Shown here: positions 6,591-13,016 of the stretch, piece by piece
Layout: every line of letters starts with the position of its first letter
Numbering within the stretch: position 1 is the first letter of the stretch
Assembly (NCBI GenBank): GCA_036733345.1
Contig: DAINAR010000071.1
Span: 1-13,016, forward strand
Direction: 5' to 3'
DNA length: 13,016 bases
Source of the DNA: JAFGMQ01 sp036733345
GTDB taxonomy: Bacteria; Desulfobacterota; DSM-4660; Desulfatiglandales; Desulfatiglandaceae
Position numbers and translations under genes: made by a program
Notes under the pieces: model-generated
Database searches by the model: none
Seen by the model: only the letters and a program-made list of their open reading frames with translations
What the model was told of the DNA's origin: nothing

Positions 6591-8327
6591 ATGTCTTTCA
6601 ACATACTCCTTTACATTTCCCTATCGATTTTTGTCCTTGGATCAATATACAAGTTTTCAACGTGGTTCTCCCGGAGAATTGGCATCTCGGCAAGAGATAT
6701 AACAACCTCTCAGAGAATTATTTCCTTCATTAAAGGCATTCTTGGAGTTATTTTCAGTTACAGGCTGCTGATTCTTATAAAGGTCTTCATTGTTGATGTT
6801 ATATTTCAATACAGGATCCTTAAAGAGGATTTTCTACGCTGGCTGACCCATATGCTGATTTATGGCGGATTTATGCTGCTGTTGCTGATGCATGCACTCG
6901 AGAAGATTATAACAGTATCTCTTTTCAGTGAGTATTATTCCACAATAAATCCGTTTTTCTTCTTAAGAGATTTTTTCGGGCTCATGGTAATCATAGGTAT
7001 ATGTCTTGCTGTTTACCGCCGTTTTATCCTGAAGGTTCCACGCCTGAAGACGAACGCAATGGATCGCTATGCAATCGTCATACTTGCAGTTATAATGCTT
7101 TCCGGCATTTTTCTGGAAGGAGCAAAAATTATCTCCTATTCAGAATTCCAGAATATGGTGGAGGATTTTTCCGATTCTGGTGAAGAAGAAGAAATAAGGG
7201 CGCTTGAAAGCCTTTGGGTAAAAGAATTTGGATTGGTTTCTCCGAATGTTCAGGGCCCTTTTGAAGAGGAAGTAATTGAGCAGGGACGAGAACTGCATGA
7301 AGTTAGCTGCCTGGCCTGTCATTCTTCACCAAAATGGGCTTTTACAGGATATGCAGCGGGGAAGTTAATGAAACCGGCTGCCATGACGCTGGCTAATGCG
7401 GGCGGGGTCAATTTTTTCTGGTATATTCATATACTGGCGTGCTTCGTCGGCCTTGCTTATCTTCCATTCAGCAAGATGTTTCATATAATCGCCAGCCCCA
7501 TAAGCCTTATGGCCAGCGCTGTTATGGACAGCGACAAGTCACATCCTGCAAATATTGCAACAAGGCAGGTAATGGAACTGGATGCCTGCACTCATTGCGG
7601 AACATGCAGTCTTTACTGTTCAGCAATGATGGCATATGAAGCCTTTGGCAATGATTTTATTCTCCCTTCTGAGAAGATGAATGCCTTGAAAAGAATGGCA
7701 AGAGGCAAGGATCTCAGCCAAAAGGAATTGAAAGCAATTGAGGATGGGGTTTTTCTCTGCACGAATTGCGACAGATGTACTGTAGTCTGCCCTTCAGGAA
7801 TCAACCTGAGAGAATTATGGATTAGCGTAAGGGAGGATCTGGTACAAAGAGGCGTTCCGGAACCGCTTATGCTTTCTCCATTTTCTTTTGTCCGGGGTTT
7901 GAACAGAGAAAGAATTCCCAAGCCTGATTACCTGAAGCCGCTTGAAGAGGCAAGAAAAAGTTTAGCGGGCGAATTCGATACATTAATAGATCCTGCCAAT
8001 CCCATCAGTTTTAATGGTGGGGGCAAGGAAAAACAATTACAGGCCGGGGGTGATAAAACATTTTCCTATTGTTTCGGCTGTCAGAATTGTACTAGCGTAT
8101 GCCCTGTTGTCGGAGCCTATGAAAATCCCCAGGATGCTCTGGGTTTATTGCCTCACCAGATCATGTGCTGTCTTGGTTTGGGGCTTGTTGATATGGCAGC
8201 GGGTTCCGGAATGATCTGGAATTGCCTTACATGTTATCAATGTCAGGAACATTGCCCTCAGAATGTTGTAGTTACAGACATCCTGTATCAACTGAAAAAC
8301 TCGGCTTTTCAGAAGTCGAAGCATTGA
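6591..8327 (+). CDS. HdrE-like cytochrome b / heme c / HdrC fusion
   Basis: This 578-residue protein joins a membrane cytochrome to Fe-S modules. Hydrophobic helices lie near 4–22, 84–106, 120–145, 155–177 and 268–294. H87/H101 and H280/H298 are placed like the heme b ligands of NarI/HdrE proteins, with the 18-residue spacing of NarI's last pair. A roughly 90-residue loop before the last helix carries CLACH (240–244), a heme c site; by NarI topology this loop is periplasmic. The C-terminal half should be cytoplasmic and holds four CxxCxxCxxxC sites: C333–C343 and C390–C400 (DsrK/HdrC-like), then C494–C504 and C545–C555 (HdrC-like). No CCG domain is present; that is in the next gene. It probably links quinone or periplasmic electrons to HdrB and HdrA. 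The order of modules is opposite to QmoC, where the Fe-S part comes first. Confidence 0.85.
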   Translation: MSFNILLYISLSIFVLGSIYKFSTWFSRRIGISARDITTSQRIISFIKGILGVIFSYRLLILIKVFIVDVIFQYRILKEDFLRWLTHMLIYGGFMLLLLMHALEKIITVSLFSEYYSTINPFFFLRDFFGLMVIIGICLAVYRRFILKVPRLKTNAMDRYAIVILAVIMLSGIFLEGAKIISYSEFQNMVEDFSDSGEEEEIRALESLWVKEFGLVSPNVQGPFEEEVIEQGRELHEVSCLACHSSPKWAFTGYAAGKLMKPAAMTLANAGGVNFFWYIHILACFVGLAYLPFSKMFHIIASPISLMASAVMDSDKSHPANIATRQVMELDACTHCGTCSLYCSAMMAYEAFGNDFILPSEKMNALKRMARGKDLSQKELKAIEDGVFLCTNCDRCTVVCPSGINLRELWISVREDLVQRGVPEPLMLSPFSFVRGLNRERIPKPDYLKPLEEARKSLAGEFDTLIDPANPISFNGGGKEKQLQAGGDKTFSYCFGCQNCTSVCPVVGAYENPQDALGLLPHQIMCCLGLGLVDMAAGSGMIWNCLTCYQCQEHCPQNVVVTDILYQLKNSAFQKSKH

Positions 8328-8448
8328 GTTTTACTTATATCTAAAGAAAGAGTATGCATCTGTAGATTTCCGGTTATAGGTTTTAAACATTATTCAAGAA
8401 CAGGATTATCATAAAAATTAGGATAATTAATTAAGGTAGGAAAATATA

Positions 8449-9324
8449 ATGGAATATGGATTGTTCTTAGGATGCCAGATACCTGCCCGAGTAAATCAGT
8501 ATGAACTGTCCACCAGGGCGGTTTTAAGCAGGCTGGACGTGAAATTAGTAGATATCCGACAATTTAATTGCTGTGGATATCCTATGCGCAATTCCGACCA
8601 GAAGGCTTTTCTTCTTTCGGCGGTCAGGAATCTTGCTCTTGCTGAAAAGGAAGACCTTGACATTCTGGTCCTTTGCAAATGCTGCTATGGAAGCCTTAAA
8701 GCAGCTCAACATCTTATGACTCAAGAGGGAGATACGCAAAGAGAAGTTAATGAAATGCTTGAAAATATGGGCCTCAGATACGAAGGCAGAAAAAATGTAC
8801 GGCATATCCTTTCAGTGCTTTATCATGAGATAGGTGCTGATGCATTGAAAAGCCGAATATCGAGGAAATTTAAAGGCCTTAAGATCGCAACCCATTATGG
8901 ATGTCATGCACTGAGACCAAGCAAGATAACGGAATTTGATGATCCGGTTACGCCTTCCCTCTTTGATGAGCTGGTTAATCTGACCGGCGCCACGAGTGTT
9001 GAATGGTCCAGCAAGCTGGAATGCTGTGGTGCTCCTCTGATGGGGATTAACGATGATCTGTCAACGGATTTGACCAGAAAGAAGATAAATTCCGGTAAAG
9101 AGGCCGAAGCGGACTTTTTTGCTACGGCCTGCCCTTACTGTCAAATACAATTTGACACTGTACAAAATATGATGATAACTGACCAGGAAACTGCTGATTG
9201 TCTTGCGTCTATTCTTTATCCTCAATTGCTTGGAATGTGTATGGGGATAGGGGAAGAGGCCCTGGGAATAAAAATGAATCAAATAGATATTAGTGGTATC
9301 CAGTCTTTTTTGAGTGAGGAGTAG
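8449..9324 (+). CDS. hdrB: Heterodisulfide reductase-like subunit B
   Basis: HdrB-type proteins bind two non-cubane [4Fe-4S] clusters through CX31–39CCX35–36CXXC-like (CCG) motifs and carry out disulfide reduction or related electron transfer. Both motifs are complete here: C9, C41-C42-G and C76/C79 in the first; C152, C192-C193-G and C228/C231 in the second. The 291-residue length is normal. No membrane segment or signal peptide is seen, so it is cytoplasmic. It lies 121 bases after the cytochrome/HdrC fusion, and its stop overlaps the hdrA ribosome site, so HdrB and HdrA are probably translationally coupled. The natural substrate is not shown: CoM-S-S-CoB is unlikely outside methanogens, and another thiol or disulfide, or only electron relay, is possible. 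Confidence 0.92.
   Translation: MEYGLFLGCQIPARVNQYELSTRAVLSRLDVKLVDIRQFNCCGYPMRNSDQKAFLLSAVRNLALAEKEDLDILVLCKCCYGSLKAAQHLMTQEGDTQREVNEMLENMGLRYEGRKNVRHILSVLYHEIGADALKSRISRKFKGLKIATHYGCHALRPSKITEFDDPVTPSLFDELVNLTGATSVEWSSKLECCGAPLMGINDDLSTDLTRKKINSGKEAEADFFATACPYCQIQFDTVQNMMITDQETADCLASILYPQLLGMCMGIGEEALGIKMNQIDISGIQSFLSEE
9316..9321 (+). promoter_or_regulatory. Ribosome binding site supporting hdrA start at 9328
   Basis: GAGGAG lies six bases before the ATG at 9328, inside the last codons of hdrB. It shows that translation begins upstream of the in-frame UGA and not at the later ATG at 9556, which has no comparable site. Confidence 0.8.
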
Positions 9325-9327
9325 CAA

Positions 9328-12300
9328 ATGCCACAGGAAAAAACTGGTTCGGTGATGGTAGTCGGTGGCGGAATTACAGGAATGCAGGCCTCTTTGGACC
9401 TGGCTAATTCCGGATTCTATGTATATCTTATTGAAAAATCCAGTTCCATTGGAGGGATGATGTCACAACTTGACAAAACATTTCCCACCAATGACTGTGC
9501 AATGTGAATTATTTCGCCAAAACTGGTCGAGGTCGGCCGGCATATAAATATTGAATTGCTCACGCTTTCCGAAGTAAACAGTATTTCCGGAGAAAAAGGA
9601 AATTTTGAAGTCAGCGTTACACAGTATCCCCGGTATGTGGATATGGATAAATGTATCGCGTGCGGGCTTTGTGCTGAAAAGTGCCCTAAAAAGGTGCCGA
9701 ATGAATATGATGGAGGTCTGATCAATCGCAAAGCCATTTACGTAAAATACGCACAGGCTGTCCCGTTAAAATATGCGATTGATGCTGAACAGTGCCTTTA
9801 TCTTACAAAGGGAAAGTGCCGGGCATGTGAGAAGTTTTGTCCAAGCGGGGCCATAAATTTTGAGGATCAGAAAAAGGAACTCACAATTAAAGTCGGTTCT
9901 GTTATTATGGCACAGGGTGGTGAAGCCTTTGATCCGGCTATCCATGATACATACGGCTATAAAAAATACCCGAATATTGTAACAAGTTTGGAATTTGAGA
10001 GGATACTTTCTTCTTCAGGTCCATATGGAGGTCACCTTGTTCGTCCTTCTGACCATAAAGAACCTGAGAAAATCGCCTGGCTTCAGTGCATAGGATCAAG
10101 AGACGAGCACCTGGGTGATAGAGGTTACTGCTCGGCAGTGTGTTGCACTTACGCCGTTAAAGAGGCTATGCTGGCAAAGGAACACAGCTCAGGTGAGCTG
10201 GATACGGCCATTTTCTACATTGACATCCGTACCAATGGAAAGGATTTTGAGAGATATTACAACCGGGCAAAGGATGAATTAGGTGTACGTTTCGTCAAAT
10301 CAAAAGTCACCAGTGTCCCTCCGGTAGATGGCACAGGAAAGCATCTTGTATGCTATGTTGATGAGTCGGGCAGAAGGGTTGAGGAAGAATTTGACATGGT
10401 AGTCCTGTCCGTGGGCCTGGGAGCGACAAAGGAAGGTTCGGATCTGGCCAGAAAGATGGGCATTGATCTGGATCATTATAACTTTGCCTCAACCGGCAGC
10501 TTTGATCCGGTGCAGAGTTCAAGGCCTGGTATTTATGTCTGTGGTGTCAGTCAGGCGCCAAAGGATATTCCATCTTCCGTTATTGATTCAAGCGCGGCAG
10601 CTGGTGTGGCCGGCAGTGAATTGTCTGATGTCAGATGGACCATGACCAGAACAAAGGAAATTCCCGCGGAGACTGATGTCCGCGGAGAACCTACAAGAAC
10701 AGGTGTCTTTATTTGTTGTTGCGGGACCAATATAGCTGGAGCCGTTGATGTTCCTTCTGTGGTCGAGTATGCAGGAAAGCTGCCCGGTGTTGTCTATGTT
10801 GAGCAGAATCTTTTCAGCTGTTCTCAGGATACTCAGGAAAAAATGAGTCAGGTTATAAAAGAACAGAAGCTGAATCGTGTTGTGGTTGCTGCCTGTACCC
10901 CAAAGACACATGAACCGCTTTTTCAGGAGACCCTTACGAATGCAGGGATTAACAAGTATCTCTTTGAAATGGCCAATATCAGAAACCAGTGCTCATGGGT
11001 GCATAAAGACAACCCGGAAGCGGCTACGGAAAAGGCAAAGGATCTTGTTAGAATGTCCGTTGCCAAGGTAGGGCTCCTTGATCCTTTGACCGAACCGACG
11101 CTTGAGATTAATCAGAACGGACTGGTGATCGGCGGTGGAGTCGCAGGGATGGCTGCTGCCAGGAATCTGGCGGCACAGGGATATAAGGTCTACCTGATTG
11201 AGAAGGAGGCTGCCCTTGGAGGGCAGGCCCGAAATCTTCATAAGACCTGGAGGGATGAAGATATTCAGGGATATTTGACTCAACTCATTGATGAGGTAAA
11301 CTCTAACAAGGATATAGAAGTATTCCTGAATTCCAGCATAGAAAATGTGGAAGGATTTGTTGGAAATTTTAAGACTTCAATTGCGCAGGGAGGAGAAACA
11401 AAGGTCCTTGAACACGGAGTTACGATCATTTCCTCAGGTGCTTCGGAATTAAAACCGGACGGTTATCTTTACGGCAAAGACAGCCGTGTGGTCACCGGTC
11501 TGGAATTGCAGAAGAAATTTATTGATAAGGATGAATCTCTTGGGCAGTTGAATAATGTGGTGTTTGTGCAATGTGTAGGCTCCCGGATCCCGGAGAGGCC
11601 ATACTGCTCCAAAGTATGCTGTACCCAGTCAATCAGAAGCGCGCTTGAACTGAAGGAAAAAAATCCGCAGATGAATGTCTTTATTATCTACAGAGATATG
11701 AGGCCATACGGTCTTCAGGAGGATTTATACAGGGAAGCGCGTTCCAAAGGTATTAATTTCGTCCGTTATAATTTTGAAAAGGAATTGTCTGTTGACACTA
11801 ATCAGCAGGGTGACATGCAGGTAAGTTTTACGGATTTCGTGCTAAGGCGCAGGATGGATATAAAAACTGATCTGCTGGTGCTGGCCTCTGCAATTGTCCC
11901 TGAAAAAACAAATCCCATTTCTCAGTTCTATAAAGTACCCCAGAATGAGGACGGATTTTTCATGGAGGCCCACGTTAAACTGAGACCGGTTGATTTTGCT
12001 ACAGACGGTGTATTTGTATGCGGCCTTGCCCATGCCCCGAAGACGCTTGATGAATCAATCACACAGGCTCAGGCTGCGGCAGCAAGGGCAGTGACCCTGC
12101 TGGCGGCTAAGACTATTTCCGTAAGTGGCACAGTGGCCTATGTGGATCCTGTTGCATGCAGCGGCTGTGGCGTATGCATATCTATCTGCCCCTATTCAGC
12201 GCCGAGATTTGATGAAAAAGGAATCGGAAAGGCGGAGATCCAGTCTTCATTGTGCAAGGGCTGCGGGCTTTGCGTATCTTCCTGCCGCTCGGGGGCTCTG

Positions 12301-12357
12301 CACCTGAAGGGCTTTGATACATCACAGATAATGGCTATGATTGAACAGTGTGTTTAG
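9328..12357 (+). CDS. hdrA: HdrA-like double flavoprotein, selenocysteine at 60
   Basis: HdrA is the FAD- and Fe-S-containing subunit of Hdr complexes. This 1009-residue version reads through UGA at 9505–9507 (residue 60), exactly where the family motif NDCxMC has its second cysteine; here it is NDC57-A-M-U60. The first half is a thioredoxin-reductase-like domain with FAD loop GGGITG (13–18) and two [4Fe-4S] sites (C109–C119; C156, C164, C167, C171). A canonical HdrA N-terminal domain follows (about 458–590; C463–C465), then a second FAD domain, GGGVAG (602–607), without the ferredoxin insert or NDCxMC motif. Two [4Fe-4S] sites (C944–C954, C976–C986) end the protein. The frame is intact on both sides of the UGA, with family-typical sequence, arguing against a pseudogene. 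If UGA were a stop, an internal start at 9556 would lose the first FAD loop. No MvhD or hydrogenase partner is adjacent. Confidence 0.88.
9505..9507 (+). other. In-frame UGA recoded as selenocysteine (HdrA Sec60)
   Basis: TGA sits in frame between TNDCAM and IISPKLVEVGRH, replacing the cysteine of the conserved HdrA motif. The single-base difference from TGT/TGC, together with conserved flanks on both sides, supports recoding and not decay. Confidence 0.85.
9523..9536 (+). promoter_or_regulatory. Candidate bacterial SECIS hairpin for hdrA
   Basis: CTGGT (9523–9527) can pair with GTCGG (9532–9536), with three G·U pairs, around a CGAG loop that starts 20 bases after the UGA. This fits the bacterial SECIS rule of a loop 16–37 bases downstream with a G in its first two positions. 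The stem is weak, so confidence is limited. Confidence 0.4.
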
Positions 12358-12435
12358 AAGGAATATACTGTAATCATCGTGCCGGTACATTATGAGTAGA
12401 ATCCGGAGTATTGATATCACGAGTTCCGGAAATTC

Positions 12436-12440
12436 AGGAG
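12436..12440 (+). promoter_or_regulatory. Ribosome binding site of the SelW-like gene
   Basis: AGGAG is five bases before the ATG at 12446. An earlier in-frame ATG at 12392 has no good site, so 12446 is preferred. Confidence 0.7.
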
Positions 12441-12445
12441 ACTTT

Positions 12446-12679
12446 ATGGATATTTCCATTGAATATTGTAATGTTTGAAACTATTTACCTGAAGCTTCCC
12501 GTCTGGAAGCGGAGTTGAAGGCACAATATCCCGATTCAAAGATCAAGCTGATCCCTGGCGGAGGCGGCATTTTTGATGTAAAATGTAACGGCAGGTTGAT
12601 CTACTCAAAGAAAAATCAGGGAAAGCGATTCCCGAACGAAGGTGAAGTGACCGGGCTGATTGAGCAGGAGAAGGGATAG
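12446..12679 (+). CDS. SelW-like (Rdx family) selenoprotein
   Basis: This 77-residue gene is invisible to ordinary gene finding because codon 11 is UGA (12476–12478). Read as selenocysteine, it begins MDISIEYCNVU, giving the C8-x-x-U11 redox motif after a short β-strand, as in the Rdx family (SelW, SelT, SelH and bacterial relatives). The rest fits a thioredoxin-like SelW fold: an acidic helix (about 15–28), the strand around KIKLIPGGGGIFDV (about 32–45), a Gly-rich turn and a final helix. Relatives are thiol oxidoreductases of uncertain substrate. It lies 88 bases after hdrA on the same strand and may be co-transcribed. No signal peptide or membrane segment is seen, so it should be cytoplasmic. 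If the UGA were a true stop, only a 10-residue peptide would result. Confidence 0.85.
12476..12478 (+). other. In-frame UGA recoded as selenocysteine (SelW-like Sec11)
   Basis: TGA follows TGT-AAT-GTT, forming CxxU in the active-site position of Rdx proteins. The reading frame stays open and family-like for 66 further codons. Confidence 0.83.
12494..12510 (+). promoter_or_regulatory. Candidate bacterial SECIS hairpin for the SelW-like gene
   Basis: GCTTCC (12494–12499) and GGAAGC (12505–12510) form a perfect 6-bp stem around CGTCT. The loop begins 21 bases after the UGA and carries G in its second position. Its GUCU matches part of the E. coli fdhF SECIS loop (GGUCU). Confidence 0.65.
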
Positions 12680-12734
12680 ATTCATCGAAGAATAATAGTC
12701 TGACATATATAGTATATGGTTGAATACGATTCAT

Positions 12735-12811
12735 GCCCTCGTAGCTCAGGTGGATAGAGCACCAGATTCCTAATCTGGGTGCCGCATGTTCGAGTCATGC
12801 CGGGGGCACCA
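12735..12811 (+). tRNA. tRNA-Arg (anticodon CCU)
   Basis: All cloverleaf arms can be folded: acceptor GCCCTCG with CGGGGGC (one U·G), D-arm GCTC…GAGC, anticodon stem CCAGA/TCTGG around TTCCTAA, and T-arm GCATG-TTCGAGT-CATGC. The anticodon CCT is at 12769–12771, decoding AGG. The discriminator A (12808) and an encoded CCA (12809–12811) complete the gene. Without the CCA the gene ends at 12808. Confidence 0.96.
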
Positions 12812-12819
12812 CATAAATC

Positions 12820-12856
12820 AAGCACTTACAGCGTACTGCTGGAAGTGCTTTTTTTT
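12820..12856 (+). terminator. Intrinsic terminator after tRNA-Arg
   Basis: AAGCACTT (12820–12827) pairs perfectly with AAGTGCTT (12843–12850). An inner CAGC/GCTG pair (12829–12832 with 12838–12841) extends the stem, and an uninterrupted T-run follows to 12856. It lies nine bases after the tRNA CCA end. Confidence 0.9.
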
Positions 12857-12862
12857 GTGATT

Positions 12863-12890
12863 TGTCATTTCGAGCAGAGTGATAAATCTT
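12863..12890. repeat. Fragment resembling a dispersed TGTCATTTCGAGC repeat
   Basis: The sequence TGTCATTTCGAGC, then AGAGTGATAAATCTT, resembles a short intergenic repeat of the form GTCATTTCGAGC(N)GAGAAATCT that I recall from many bacterial genomes. Here the second half is slightly diverged. The rest of 12857–13016 holds nothing I can identify; short open frames there lack family features. Confidence 0.4.
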
Positions 12891-13016
12891 GATATCAATA
12901 AAATCAGTCACACAGTATCCTAATTTCGTTCCAGTTATTCCATACAAGTGAAATGCAGCCTGTCTCTCCCTGACTTGACTCGGGAATACGGAATGCATTT
13001 AAAAAGGTCATGCCTT

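Noticed and set aside
9328..9507. hdrA as a frameshifted or nonsense pseudogene split at UGA
   Set aside because: The frame is unchanged across the UGA, flanking residues match the family on both sides, and the UGA replaces a Cys codon at a known redox position.
12735..13016. Integration site (att) of a mobile element at tRNA-Arg
   Set aside because: tRNA 3' ends are common integration sites, but no integrase and no direct repeat of the tRNA end is visible in the remaining 200 bases.
1..13016. CRISPR arrays, phage or transposase genes
   Set aside because: No regularly spaced direct repeats and no recognisable Cas, integrase or transposase motifs were found on either strand.

Overview
The window looks like chromosomal DNA from an anaerobic, sulfate-reducer-like bacterium of the Desulfobacterota (former Deltaproteobacteria). 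This is inferred from the Hdr-type redox genes, two genes with in-frame UGA codons that are best read as selenocysteine, the gene order yggT–DUF167 and rpsF–rpsR–DUF2232–rplI–dnaB, and protein features. No ribosomal RNA gene is present to confirm it.

Left part (1–2572). Positions 1–199 are non-coding, with an elaborate nested inverted repeat and a possible terminator. Three genes follow on the + strand: an unrecognised Rossmann-fold protein with conserved-looking cysteines, a YggT membrane protein and a DUF167 (YggU) protein. A convergent suhB-type inositol monophosphatase lies on the - strand.

Middle (2573–6313). A divergent promoter region with a readable -35 box leads into a tight housekeeping operon: rpsF (S6), rpsR (S18), a DUF2232 membrane protein, rplI (L9) and the replicative helicase dnaB. 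A non-coding gap of about 280 bases with an imperfect inverted repeat separates it from the next block.

Right part (6591–12679). This is the accessory redox cassette and the most interesting section. It encodes (a) a fusion of a NarI/HdrE-type cytochrome b, a CxxCH heme-c loop, a double [4Fe-4S] module and an HdrC module; (b) HdrB with two complete non-cubane cluster motifs; (c) a 1009-residue double HdrA-like flavoprotein with UGA codon 60 at the position of a conserved cysteine; and (d) a 77-residue SelW-like CxxU protein with UGA codon 11. Both UGA codons sit inside reading frames that conventional gene calling truncates or misses. Each is followed at 20–21 nt by the loop of a hairpin resembling a bacterial SECIS element. 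The cassette has no hydrogenase, MvhD, formate dehydrogenase or Flx subunit in view. The layout suggests electrons passing between the periplasm or the membrane quinone pool and the cytoplasm: heme c and heme b, then HdrC, HdrB, and the flavins and Fe-S clusters of HdrA. The direction and final substrates are not visible.

Right end (12680–13016). A tRNA-Arg(CCU) gene with encoded CCA is followed by a strong intrinsic terminator, and then by non-coding sequence holding a fragment resembling a widespread dispersed repeat.
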